This document shows positions 12,867-21,084 of a DNA stretch of 32,650 bases, piece after piece. The notes under the pieces are model-generated. The model was given only the letters and a program-made list of their open reading frames with translations. It was not told the origin of the DNA and searched no databases. The stretch covers positions 1-32,650 of the IMG/VR virus record IMGVR_UViG_3300037672_001346; one strand, written 5' to 3'. A program made the position numbers and the translations under genes. Source of the stretch: a virus. Numbering within the stretch: the stretch's first letter is position 1; every line of letters begins with the position of its first letter.

Positions 12867-15245
12867 ATGGCTAATCGTTTTCTAAATAGCATAACAGTAG
12901 ATGGTAAAATCTATTATAGTAATGTTTTTCAAGCTCTCTCAGATTTACCGTCAGCAACAGATTATCACGGTATGTTTGCTCATGTTCACAATGAAGGAGC
13001 TGCATATTATGCACACGCTGGAAACTGGGTTAAATTAGCTAATTTTAGTGATATATCAGGGTCAGGGTCTGCAAACGACTCTACATTAACCGTAACTGCA
13101 GGAACTGCATTATCAGGCGGTGGAACATTTACAACAAATCAATCTTCAGATAGTGCTGTAACCGTAAACCTAGACAACACAGCAGTAACTCCAGGAACTT
13201 ATGGAGATGCCAATAATACTCCTCAAATAGTTGTTGATCAACAAGGTAGAGTAACTTCAGCAACAACTGTTTCAACAGCAGGGTCTGGAGGAGGGGGAGG
13301 AGGAAGCTCATCTCTATCTATTGAAAAAAATGTTTTTACTGCTACGGCAAATCAAACAGCATTTACAATTTCATCAAGTATTACCTCTTCAAGTAATACG
13401 CAAGTATATATTGATGGAGTTTATCAAGCAAAAAGTAATTACACAACAAGCGGTTCTGTTATTACCTTTAGTTCAGGAGTTCCTTTAGGAGCTGAAGTTG
13501 AGGTTATACACTTTATATCTGTTGCTTCTAAAGTTTACACAGATTCATTCACAGGAGATGGTTCAGACGTTACTTTTGATGCCTCTAAGGATGTTACAGA
13601 CGAAAATGTTACACAGATATACATAGACGGAGTTTATCAATCTAAAGACAATTATACGACTTCAGGCGCTACTATTACATTTTCCACCGCACCACCCAAT
13701 GGAAGTGCTATTGAAGTCGTTCATTTTGAGTCAATAAATTATTCTTCTCTCGCATCAAATCAGTTTACTGGGACAGGATCTCAGACAGCTTTTACATTAA
13801 CTCAGTCTGTTGGCGTAGATACGTCTTTTGTTTTTATTCAAGGTGTATATCAAGAAAAGGATCAGTACTCTATAAGCGGAACAACATTAACATTTACCTC
13901 AGCTCCACTCAATGGATATAGTATTGAGGTTGTTACAGTAGGAGCTGTTGCAAATGTATCTGTTAGTCCTGTCACAAGTGTTAATGGATTAACTGGAGCT
14001 GTAACTGTTAGTGGTGGCACAGGTATAAGTGTGGTAACTAATTCAGCTAATAACTTTACTATAAACAACACGCTTATAGATGTGTCGGTGTCATTTAATG
14101 CACCTACTGGTCAAAGTTTAACATACACAACACCTGCTAGTTCTTCAGGTCAAGCTGGATCAAGTTTTACATCAACAACTTTTACCATAACAGACCCATC
14201 AGGTGGTATATTGAGTGGAACAGCAGTAATCGGTGGGCTACCAGCAGGATTAACAAGTACTCAGAGTTATAATAATACAAATGCTGGTAATATATTAACA
14301 ATAACTTTAAGTGGCGTTTATCCTAGTGCTAATTCAACTGGTACAAATTTAGTTATATCTAACTTAACAGTAAGCGCTGCACCTTTAACAGTTCAATATT
14401 TAGTTATTGGCGGTGGTGGTTCGGGAGGTCAAACAGGGGGCGGTGGCGCTGGCGGTTATTTAACTAATTTCGGAGGCACTCCTTTATCAGTTTCTACATC
14501 AACTAATTATGCCATAACTGTAGGTGCTGGTGGTGGAGCAACAGCTTCAATTAGAGGTAATAGTGGATCAGACTCTATTTTTAATAATATAACTTCAACA
14601 GGCGGTGGAGGTGGTGGTGGTCAAGGTGCTGCTACTAATTCTGGAGATGGATATAATGGTGGATCAGGTGGAGGTGCTGGAATTTATGACGCTGGAAGTG
14701 GAACACCTGGAAATGGAAATACTCCTGCCACAAATCCATCACAAGGAAATAATGGTGGAAACGATAATAAAGGATCTGGTACGCAGTTTGCTGGAGGCGG
14801 TGGCGGTGGTGCTGGAACTGTTGGGCAAGATGCTCCTAGTGCTACTTTAGGAGGTGATGGAGGTGCTGGATTAGCTAACGCTATAACGGTTGCATCAGGA
14901 ACAGGACCTTTTTATGCTGCAGGTGGCGGTGGTAGTTCGTGGAATTATAATGTTGGAACACCATCTGCTGGTACAGGAGGAAGTAGTATTGGTGGCAATG
15001 GAGGTACTAGTAGTGCTGTAGCTACAGGCGGTGCAGCTAACACAGGAAGTGGCGGAGGTGCAAACGGTTTTACACCAAGTGGTTATTTACTTGGTAATAG
15101 CGGATCTGGTGCAGATGGAGTAGTTATACTGCGCTATCCTAGTGGTTACCAAATAAATGGATTATCAGGTACAACAAATGTAGTAGGAAACGATAAAGTC
15201 ACAATTTTTACTAATGCAGGGACAGGAAACATAACATTTAGCTAA
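12867..15245 (+). CDS. Tail fibre with triple repeat and glycine-rich tip (792 aa)
   Basis: The N-terminal attachment region (KIYYSNVFQALSDLPSATDY, HNEGAAYYAHAGNWVKLANF) resembles marine phage fibre bases. After a Gly/Ser linker at about 135-148, three tandem beta units of roughly 70 residues follow (each with FTxxxxQTxF, VYIDGVYQxKxxY, TxSGxxITFxxxPxxGxxxEVxxF), spanning about 152-357. A VNGLTGAVTVSGGTG segment comes next, and then an Ig-like part. The last 280 residues are a glycine-rich domain (VIGGGGSGG, GGGGGGGQG, AGGGGGGAG), which in other phages forms a polyglycine receptor-binding tip. It probably contacts the host surface. Confidence 0.85.
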   Translation: MANRFLNSITVDGKIYYSNVFQALSDLPSATDYHGMFAHVHNEGAAYYAHAGNWVKLANFSDISGSGSANDSTLTVTAGTALSGGGTFTTNQSSDSAVTVNLDNTAVTPGTYGDANNTPQIVVDQQGRVTSATTVSTAGSGGGGGGSSSLSIEKNVFTATANQTAFTISSSITSSSNTQVYIDGVYQAKSNYTTSGSVITFSSGVPLGAEVEVIHFISVASKVYTDSFTGDGSDVTFDASKDVTDENVTQIYIDGVYQSKDNYTTSGATITFSTAPPNGSAIEVVHFESINYSSLASNQFTGTGSQTAFTLTQSVGVDTSFVFIQGVYQEKDQYSISGTTLTFTSAPLNGYSIEVVTVGAVANVSVSPVTSVNGLTGAVTVSGGTGISVVTNSANNFTINNTLIDVSVSFNAPTGQSLTYTTPASSSGQAGSSFTSTTFTITDPSGGILSGTAVIGGLPAGLTSTQSYNNTNAGNILTITLSGVYPSANSTGTNLVISNLTVSAAPLTVQYLVIGGGGSGGQTGGGGAGGYLTNFGGTPLSVSTSTNYAITVGAGGGATASIRGNSGSDSIFNNITSTGGGGGGGQGAATNSGDGYNGGSGGGAGIYDAGSGTPGNGNTPATNPSQGNNGGNDNKGSGTQFAGGGGGGAGTVGQDAPSATLGGDGGAGLANAITVASGTGPFYAAGGGGSSWNYNVGTPSAGTGGSSIGGNGGTSSAVATGGAANTGSGGGANGFTPSGYLLGNSGSGADGVVILRYPSGYQINGLSGTTNVVGNDKVTIFTNAGTGNITFS
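13321..13935 (+). repeat. Three tandem coding repeats in the fibre gene
   Basis: Three units of about 200 bases encode the (V/T)YIDGVYQxK...TSGxxITF module. They are diverged in DNA but aligned in protein: unit 1 about 13325-13515, unit 2 about 13530-13730, unit 3 about 13745-13935. Unit number could vary by recombination. Confidence 0.7.
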
Positions 15246-15251
15246 TAAAAT

Positions 15252-15623
15252 ATGGCACATTACGCATTTTTAGACATGGCTAACGTCGTAACCGAAGTAA
15301 TAGTAGGTAGAGACGAAGGCGATACAAACACAAACTGGGAACTAGAATACCAAGATGTAAGAAAACAAGTTTGTAAAAGAACTTCTTATAATACAAGTGG
15401 TGGTGTACACTCAGGTGATGGTACTCCATATAGAAAAAATTATGCAGGCATAGGATATACTTATGATTATGCTCGTGATGCATTTATTCCACCTAAACCG
15501 TATGCTAGCTGGACACTAGATGAAACATCATGTTTATGGCAAGCACCAGTTGCTTATCCTGATGATAGTGAAAGATATAGGTGGAATGAAGAAACAACAA
15601 GTTGGGATTTAATAACAGAATAA
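15252..15623 (+). CDS. Small virion-associated protein, marine phage family (123 aa)
   Basis: The sequence MAHYAFLDMANVVTEVIVGR then GGVHSGDGTPYRKNYAGIGY and DAFIPPKPYASWTLDETSCL matches a family common near fibre genes in cyanophages and other marine phages (recognised by the FIPPKPYxSWxLDxxxxxWxAP(V)xYPDD pattern). It usually has no assigned function and sits next to tail fibre genes, as here. The aromatic, beta-rich composition suggests a fibre accessory or tip protein. Confidence 0.85.
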   Translation: MAHYAFLDMANVVTEVIVGRDEGDTNTNWELEYQDVRKQVCKRTSYNTSGGVHSGDGTPYRKNYAGIGYTYDYARDAFIPPKPYASWTLDETSCLWQAPVAYPDDSERYRWNEETTSWDLITE

Positions 15624-15633
15624 ATAAATAATT

Positions 15634-16026
15634 ATGGCATTAACTAAAGTAACATCAGCAGTATTAAATGACGATGCTGTTTCATTTGATAAACTAGAAA
15701 ACAGATACACGGCTCTTTCTGCTTTAGGTAGTGGAACAGCTTTTGCTTTAGATTTTAGTACAGCTACAACCTTTACAGCAACAGCAAGTGGAGCAGCTAC
15801 ATTAACTTTCTCTAATGCAGTACAAGGTCAAGTAATTGATTTAATAATTACAGGAAACTTTGCCTTGACTTTTGCAGAGACAGGGTCAACCTTCAATAAG
15901 GTAGGTTCTACAACTTACGATGGTAGTTCAACAAACCTTATACAAATAATTTGTACAGACGATTCAAGTGGTGCAAAAATATATCACTACTCAATAGCAA
16001 CTTATACAGCATCACAACCTCAATAG
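15634..16026 (+). CDS. Small fibre-like protein (130 aa)
   Basis: Begins MALTKVTSAVLNDDAVSFDK, a start widely used by phage fibre subunits (xLTKVTxxML...). The rest is a compact beta fold with Thr/Ala-rich strands (TTFTATASGAATLTFSNAVQ) and a KIYHYSIATYTAS end. It lies between other fibre-type genes with 4- to 11-base gaps. It is probably a minor fibre or decoration subunit. No enzyme motif. Confidence 0.8.
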   Translation: MALTKVTSAVLNDDAVSFDKLENRYTALSALGSGTAFALDFSTATTFTATASGAATLTFSNAVQGQVIDLIITGNFALTFAETGSTFNKVGSTTYDGSSTNLIQIICTDDSSGAKIYHYSIATYTASQPQ

Positions 16027-16029
16027 ATT

Positions 16030-16623
16030 ATGAAAGCAATTAAAACAGATAACGGTCAAATAGTAACTTACGGAAGGCTTCCTTTAGAATGGAAAGATGA
16101 AAATGGTTTACACCTAAACTTTAGAAAAACTACGGATCCAACGGTATTTGGTTTTTATGATGTAGTGACACCTGAGTATGATAAGGTTACTCAAGGTTTA
16201 AGTGAGATCCAGTGGGATGATGAAAAAAATATTTTTACTTATTCAGTTGTAGAAAAAGATGTAGAAGGTACATACGAGCATAAAGAACCTATAGTTGATG
16301 AAGATGGAAAGGCAGTTTTAGATGCAGATGGAGAACCTACTTATAATGTAACTACAAAACCTATCTACGATAAAGACAAGCTAAAAGCACAATTTATAGA
16401 AAGTATAAATGCAGAAGCAGGTAGAAGATTGCAACCTACAGATTGGTATGTAATTAGAAAGGCGGAAAGGGATGTAACAATTCCAAGTAATATAGTAGGC
16501 GATAGATTAGAACTTTTAAGCAGAGCCGATGAGTTAATAGCAGAGGTAAACGCTTTAACAACTGCTGAAGCATTATTAAAATACACATTTGAATTTTTCC
16601 CTGTCGTTATAGAAAAAGAATAA
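16030..16623 (+). CDS. Tail-fibre-assembly-like protein (197 aa)
   Basis: The C-terminal part contains INAEAGRRLQPTDWYVIRKA followed by ERDVTIPSNIVGDR, the pattern seen in phage proteins near fibre genes and in tail-fibre assembly chaperone relatives (LxxTDWYVIRKxExGxxIPxxVxxxR). The N-terminal half contains a beta region and the segment IVDEDGKAVLDADGEPTYNV. Given its place just before the second large adhesin, it may help fold or attach that protein. It may instead be a structural fibre component. Confidence 0.75.
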   Translation: MKAIKTDNGQIVTYGRLPLEWKDENGLHLNFRKTTDPTVFGFYDVVTPEYDKVTQGLSEIQWDDEKNIFTYSVVEKDVEGTYEHKEPIVDEDGKAVLDADGEPTYNVTTKPIYDKDKLKAQFIESINAEAGRRLQPTDWYVIRKAERDVTIPSNIVGDRLELLSRADELIAEVNALTTAEALLKYTFEFFPVVIEKE

Positions 16624-16626
16624 ACT

Positions 16627-19425
16627 ATGGCTATAAATAAAAGATTAATAGCAGGTGCGCCAACAGGCGGTGGTGGTGCTTGTACTACTAACACTTTACA
16701 AATATTAGGTGATTCATCTTGTATTGCTTATTATAAAATGGCAGATGCTACTGATGAAAGTGGCTCTCATAACGGAACACCTACTTCAGTTGATTTTAAT
16801 GTAGAAGGTAAGTATGGATTAGCAGGTGGTTTTAATGGTAGTAGTAGTAAAATAGTATTACCCAATTCTTCATTTCAAACATCTGCATTTACAGTTTCTG
16901 CTTGGTGTAATGTTACAGCTAATGGAAGTGAAAATAGTATATTTGAATTTACTGACACAAATTCTGGAAACAATCAAAGCACAGTGCTTTTAAGTGCAGG
17001 TAATGCGTCAAATTCATCAAGATTTTTAATTAGAAATACAACATCAAATGAATATAGTCACGCACCAAGCGGAACACCTGCAACTGGATGGAATCACTAT
17101 TGCTTGACTTTTGATGGCTCTACTGCTAAATCTTATATAAATGGAAGTGAGGTTAATAGTGCAAGTTTTTCTATAACAAATACAATAGCATCAACAAGTG
17201 AGGTGCTTTTAGGTTTATCAGCAACAGATAGATTTTTAAATGGCAAAATAGACCAAGTAAGAATATTCAACAAAGCAGTTTCAGCTTCAGAAGTAGGAAA
17301 ATTATATGCAGAGGTACAATGTGCAAGTGCTGTAACTCCAAGTGAGCATTTTAATACTGTTTTATTTACAGGAAATGGAGCAAGTGGCAGAACGGTAAAT
17401 GTAGGATTTGAACCTGCTTTAATTTGGCAGAAATTTAGAAACTTTAATTATGACCATCAATTAATGGATAGTGTAAGAAGTAATTTCACAGAGCTGCTTC
17501 AATCAAATTCTAGTGCCGCCGAAAACACTAATAGTGGAGTTATAACATCAACAAGTTCCACAGGTTTTACAACAGGAACTTCAGGCATTGTTACTTCGGC
17601 TTATAATATGGTTTTTTGGAATTGGTATGCTCCTACTTCAGAGACTAACAATGCAGGTTCTAATGGCGCTACAATTGCATCAACTATAAAAAAGAATGTA
17701 GATGCAGGATTTAGTATTGTTTCTTATAATGGTGCTACAAATGCCACAAGTGATGGTTCTAATAACAGCGGAGTTGGTTGGAACATTGGACACGGACTGT
17801 CGGTTGCACCATCTTTGATTATTATTAAAAAAACTAATAACACAGCGAGTTGGTATGTGGGTGCAGACGGAATATCCAGCAATCCTTGGACAACTGGAAA
17901 TGGACAACATTTAGTGTTAGATGAATCTTATGCTAAAAGTTCTCCTGGAGGTTCTACTAAAATATGGAATAGTGCGCCAACAGCTACAACATTTAATGTG
18001 GGAGGATGGGATGTAGTTAATAGAAATGGAGATTCTTACATTGCCTACTGCTTCCACAGCGTAGAGGGTTATTCTCGTATAGGTTCTTATACAGGAAATG
18101 ATGGAACAACAAATATTGTAACAGGATTTGAACCCGCTTGGATTATGATAAAATGTTCAAGTAATGGAGGTACAAATAAAGAATGGAATATTTTTGATAA
18201 TAAAAGAGATACATCTCCTTTAAACAACAGACTTGAAGCAAATACAAGTGATTCAGAAACAACAGATACATCTAACATTATATTAAATACTAATGGCTTT
18301 ACTATTGCCGATAATGGTACTGCTACAGGTTCAGTAAATCAAGTAGGTTTTGACTACATCTTTATGGCTTTTGCTCAAGACCCAGATACTACACCTGCAA
18401 CTAAAGCGGATAGTTTTGATGTCATAACTTATACAGGTAATGGTGGAACACAATCTACAAACTCATTATCAAATCAAAGTGGTTCTGTAAGTTTTAAGCC
18501 AGACTTTGTTTGGTTTAAACGAAGAAGTGATACAGAAGACAATGCTTTCTTTGATAGTGTAAGAGGTGTCCAAAAACAAATTGTGGCTAATAAAACAAAT
18601 GCAGAATCTACTAAAACAAATGCTTTAAGTTCATTTGATTCTAATGGATTTACTATGGGAGCAAACAATGCTCTCAACACAAACAATCAAACGTACGTTG
18701 CTTGGAATTGGAAAGCAGCAGACCACGATAGAGGTTTAGCTACTATAAACCAAGACGGAAGCATTACAAGTTTAGTTAGTGCGAATCAAAATGCAGGATT
18801 TAGTATTGTGAAAACAACATCACCAAGTTCTACAATTAATTTTAATTATGGACACGGACTTTCTCAAGCACCAGAACTTGTTATGGTTAAAACTCTAAAC
18901 ATAGCATCTTATTGGGAAGTTATTTTTCCTGATACTTTTGGCTCAGTTTCAGGAAGTAGTTCGCCATCTAATTGGAATAGAATAAAATTAAATGAATCTG
19001 ATGGTGTAATGTCAAGCAATGCTTATTTAGCAGCAGATGGAACTAAAATCTACAATGGTGCTTGGCAGGCAAATACCGAACTAATAAACTACTGCTTCCA
19101 TTCAGTAGATGGTTATCAGAAAGTGGGGAGTTATGCAGGGTCAGGAGCAGCAAATAAACAAATAACGACAGGCTTTCTTCCATCGTTTTTAATGATAAAA
19201 AATATTACAAGTTCATCAAGCACAGGTTGGGTTATTTTAGACACAGCAAGAGATGGTACGACTGAAAACGGAAATGCTTTATTTGCTAATTCATCAGGGG
19301 CTGAATGGGGTGCAAGTAATACTACTATAGACATAGACTTTACTGCAACAGGGTTTACAATACAAAATGGATATGTGGTTGTAAATGGTGGAAGTGATAC
19401 ATATATCTATTTAGCAATAGCATAA
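16627..19425 (+). CDS. Second LamG tail adhesin, paralogue of the 6343 gene (932 aa)
   Basis: The Gly-rich N-terminus (GAPTGGGGACTTN) leads to one LamG domain at about 35-232 (IAYYKMADATDESG to IDQVRIFNKAVS). Two copies of the roughly 340-residue module found once in the 6343 adhesin follow, starting at about residue 240 (FNTVLFTGNG) and 598 (FDVITYTGNG). Each has PxFxWxKxR, DSVR, AGFSIV, GHGLSxxPxLxxxK, YCFHSVxGYxxxGSY and a final aromatic strand. The protein ends in IYLAIA like its paralogue. DNA similarity is visible, for example the stretches starting near 8709 and 17688. It probably recognises the host surface. Ig domains of the first adhesin are missing. Confidence 0.85.
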   Translation: MAINKRLIAGAPTGGGGACTTNTLQILGDSSCIAYYKMADATDESGSHNGTPTSVDFNVEGKYGLAGGFNGSSSKIVLPNSSFQTSAFTVSAWCNVTANGSENSIFEFTDTNSGNNQSTVLLSAGNASNSSRFLIRNTTSNEYSHAPSGTPATGWNHYCLTFDGSTAKSYINGSEVNSASFSITNTIASTSEVLLGLSATDRFLNGKIDQVRIFNKAVSASEVGKLYAEVQCASAVTPSEHFNTVLFTGNGASGRTVNVGFEPALIWQKFRNFNYDHQLMDSVRSNFTELLQSNSSAAENTNSGVITSTSSTGFTTGTSGIVTSAYNMVFWNWYAPTSETNNAGSNGATIASTIKKNVDAGFSIVSYNGATNATSDGSNNSGVGWNIGHGLSVAPSLIIIKKTNNTASWYVGADGISSNPWTTGNGQHLVLDESYAKSSPGGSTKIWNSAPTATTFNVGGWDVVNRNGDSYIAYCFHSVEGYSRIGSYTGNDGTTNIVTGFEPAWIMIKCSSNGGTNKEWNIFDNKRDTSPLNNRLEANTSDSETTDTSNIILNTNGFTIADNGTATGSVNQVGFDYIFMAFAQDPDTTPATKADSFDVITYTGNGGTQSTNSLSNQSGSVSFKPDFVWFKRRSDTEDNAFFDSVRGVQKQIVANKTNAESTKTNALSSFDSNGFTMGANNALNTNNQTYVAWNWKAADHDRGLATINQDGSITSLVSANQNAGFSIVKTTSPSSTINFNYGHGLSQAPELVMVKTLNIASYWEVIFPDTFGSVSGSSSPSNWNRIKLNESDGVMSSNAYLAADGTKIYNGAWQANTELINYCFHSVDGYQKVGSYAGSGAANKQITTGFLPSFLMIKNITSSSSTGWVILDTARDGTTENGNALFANSSGAEWGASNTTIDIDFTATGFTIQNGYVVVNGGSDTYIYLAIA

Positions 19426-19721
19426 TGGAAGATTTAAGAATTTATATATTAACATTGTTTGCTTTTTTAGGTTTTAATTTTGGAATTTCTCAAGAGAACG
19501 AAAGGCATATAATAAAGTCTCCGACAAAGGAGATAAAAATGATACTGTACTCTAATGGTAAGCCAATAGTGGAAGGCTATGTAATTACAGTAGGAAACAA
19601 GCTTATAAATCACGGTATGTTTATAGTGTATGAACAAAATGGATTTATTTTACGAACAGTTCATTATGATATGGGTAAAATAGTAAAAATTACTAATTTT
19701 AATAAAAAAGAAAAAATATAA
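19425..19721 (+). CDS. Exported MORN-like small protein (98 aa)
   Basis: ATG 19425 overlaps the adhesin stop (TAATG). The N-terminus has a hydrophobic core (LTLFAFLGFNFG) followed by ISQEN, resembling flavobacterial signal peptides that end in SQ or AQ. The mature part (KMILYSNGKPIVEGYVITVG then INHGMFIVYEQNGFILRTVH) has the NGK...G...HG.F..Y..NG spacing of MORN_2/YwqK-type repeats. It should act in the periplasm or at the cell surface. Possible roles are superinfection exclusion, a cell-surface change, or a minor virion component; none is shown by sequence alone. Confidence 0.65.
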   Translation: MEDLRIYILTLFAFLGFNFGISQENERHIIKSPTKEIKMILYSNGKPIVEGYVITVGNKLINHGMFIVYEQNGFILRTVHYDMGKIVKITNFNKKEKI

Positions 19722-19939
19722 TGAATTACATAAGAAAAATATCTGTAGGGGTAAACTACAAGGATGCTATGCATTACATTGTCGATCAAAATGTTCTTAG
19801 CGGCAATTACATTATTTCGGATATAGCTCAAGAAGGAGACGGGTATAGTGTTTGGGTAAAGAAGGACAATGAATCAGTAAAATGGAAAGAATTTAAAAAT
19901 ATACCAGTGGTAATCGAATATAATATAAATATAATATGA
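19721..19939 (+). CDS. Small hypothetical protein (72 aa)
   Basis: ATG 19721 overlaps the preceding stop and its TGA overlaps the next ATG (ATGA). The sequence KISVGVNYKDAMHYIVDQNV, then SDIAQEGDGYSVWVKKDN and VVIEYNINII, suggests a compact alpha/beta fold. I recall similar short proteins next to GroES-like genes in marine phages, with no assigned function. Tight coupling to the GroES-like gene downstream is the main contextual clue. Confidence 0.75.
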   Translation: MNYIRKISVGVNYKDAMHYIVDQNVLSGNYIISDIAQEGDGYSVWVKKDNESVKWKEFKNIPVVIEYNINII

Positions 19940-20487
19940 CGCCAAGATGGGATTATTTAATAATGCCTTGCGGCGAAAAGTACAACAACACAAAAAAAAT
20001 AGCGAACAAAGATTTTATAGTAAACACTTCAATAGAGAGTGCAGCCTTTGTGAACAGGCTGGGAATTGTGTGTGCGGTGCCGAGTGGTGGGCAAATACCC
20101 CTGGGTAGCATGGTGGTTGTGCATCATAACGTATTTAGGACTTATCTAGATATGAAAGGAAATAAAAGAAAAAGTAATGAATTTTTTAGAGATAATGAGT
20201 ACCTTGTAGATCCAAGTAAGATATATTTGTATTATGAAAATGAAGTTTGGAAAACTACTGATGGATATTGCTTTATCAGTCCTATTGACTATATACAAGA
20301 TCAAGAAATTTATCGCTCCGATAAACAAAAGGAAGAGCATGTGGGATTTTTAAACTATGGAGTAATTCCTGAAGTTTCTAAAGGAGATAAAGTTGGATTT
20401 ACTAAAAACTCTGAATACGAGTTTGATATTGAAGGTAAAAAGCTATATAGAATGAGAAATTCAGATATTTGCATAAAACTTGATTAA
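19936..20487 (+). CDS. Divergent GroES-like protein (183 aa)
   Basis: The C-terminal part GDKVGFTKNSEYEFDIEGKK followed by LYRMRNSDICIKL matches the final strands of GroES (GDxVxFxxxxxxExxxxGxxLxxMxxxDIxxxL). The middle part, GIVCAVPSGGQIPLGSMVVV, matches the central GroES strands (GxVxAVGxG...xGDxVxF). Between them lies an insertion of about 80 residues with HHNVFRTYLDMKG, FRDNEYLVDPSKIYLY and DGYCFISPI. No clear mobile loop with a G-IVL motif is visible. It may be an alternative co-chaperonin, or a GroES-fold virion protein. It is separate from the short GroES at 3418. It overlaps the genes on both sides. Confidence 0.7.
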   Translation: MTPRWDYLIMPCGEKYNNTKKIANKDFIVNTSIESAAFVNRLGIVCAVPSGGQIPLGSMVVVHHNVFRTYLDMKGNKRKSNEFFRDNEYLVDPSKIYLYYENEVWKTTDGYCFISPIDYIQDQEIYRSDKQKEEHVGFLNYGVIPEVSKGDKVGFTKNSEYEFDIEGKKLYRMRNSDICIKLD

Positions 20488-20731
20488 ATTGGATTCTTTC
20501 TTTAAAAATAACACTTCTATTGTCATAACTTTTGTAGCAAGTATTTTTGCCGCTGGAGGAATATTTTCAGAATTTACAGCTCTTAAAGATGAACTAAGTA
20601 TGGTTCATCAAAGATTAGATGAGAAGGTTTTGGTTATGGAACGAATTCAACAACGAGTTATAGAGTTAGAAAAAAAGACAGAATACGAAAGAGGATTATT
20701 AGACGCAAGAAATAAAATTAATGAAAATTAA
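20480..20731 (+). CDS. Single-TM protein with coiled coil (83 aa)
   Basis: There is no ATG. TTG 20480 overlaps the preceding stop region; a second TTG at 20489 is the alternative start. The N-terminus has a hydrophobic helix (TSIVITFVASIFAAGGIFSE, 12-31). The rest is a charged heptad-type coiled coil (LKDELSMVHQRLDEKVLVME and onward to RGLLDARNK). The layout resembles the membrane proteins of the lysis cassette, especially that at 10013, so it could be a spanin-like or membrane scaffold protein. It lies just ahead of the packaging genes. Confidence 0.65.
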   Translation: MIKLDSFFKNNTSIVITFVASIFAAGGIFSEFTALKDELSMVHQRLDEKVLVMERIQQRVIELEKKTEYERGLLDARNKINEN

Positions 20732-20798
20732 CTGGAAAACTACAACAACTTGGGGTGATTACGAGGTTAAATACACCTTCAAGTATGCGAGACAATAA
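20721..20798 (+). CDS. Possible 25-residue peptide gene
   Basis: ATG 20721 lies within the last codons of the previous gene and the frame ends at TAA 20796-20798, 14 bases inside the small-terminase gene. The product (MKINWKTTTTWGDYEVKYTF plus five more residues) is not low-complexity and fills the only gap here. It may also be translated just to couple the two neighbours. No family is recognised, and chance is quite possible. Confidence 0.3.
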   Translation: MKINWKTTTTWGDYEVKYTFKYARQ

Positions 20799-21084
20799 AG
20801 AAACAATACTTAGAGTTATAAAAGCTGGAGAAAAAGCTGTAGACGAACTAATAAAAGTGGCTGAAGAAAAAATCATTACAGGTGACAAGGATGATGATTT
20901 AGCCGCAGACAGGTTAAAGAATGCAGCAGCAACAAAGCGATTAGCTATTGAGGATGCTTTTACAATATTGCAGCGTATAGAAAACGAAAGAGAAAAGTTA
21001 AATGGCGAAGACCAGACTAAAGACGGTAAAGGAAAAGATACAGGATTCCAAAGCTTTGCAGAATCAAAGGGAAGAAAGTCTTAG
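20785..21084 (+). CDS. Small terminase subunit candidate (99 aa)
   Basis: I chose ATG 20785 (MRDNKETILRVIKAG); the frame stays open upstream to GTG 20755. The protein is nearly all helical and charged: KAVDELIKVAEEKI, then DDDLAADRLKNAAATKRLAI, EDAFTILQRIENEREKLN, and a disordered Gly/Lys-rich tail. It directly precedes and overlaps the large terminase gene by 83 bases. Marine phages commonly have a protein of this type there, which I recall as the probable DNA-recognition subunit. No helix-turn-helix is obvious, so the role is inferred from position, size and composition. Confidence 0.6.
   Translation: MRDNKETILRVIKAGEKAVDELIKVAEEKIITGDKDDDLAADRLKNAAATKRLAIEDAFTILQRIENEREKLNGEDQTKDGKGKDTGFQSFAESKGRKS

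Noticed and set aside
14605-14850. Rightward frame in the glycine-rich part of the fibre gene
   Set aside because: It arises from GGT/GGA repeats read in another frame, giving a Val/Leu/Glu-rich artefact.
13321-15245. Repeats in the fibre gene as a CRISPR array or a diversity-generating template
   Set aside because: The units are in-frame coding repeats of unequal sequence, with no spacers. No reverse transcriptase gene or template repeat is seen in the window.
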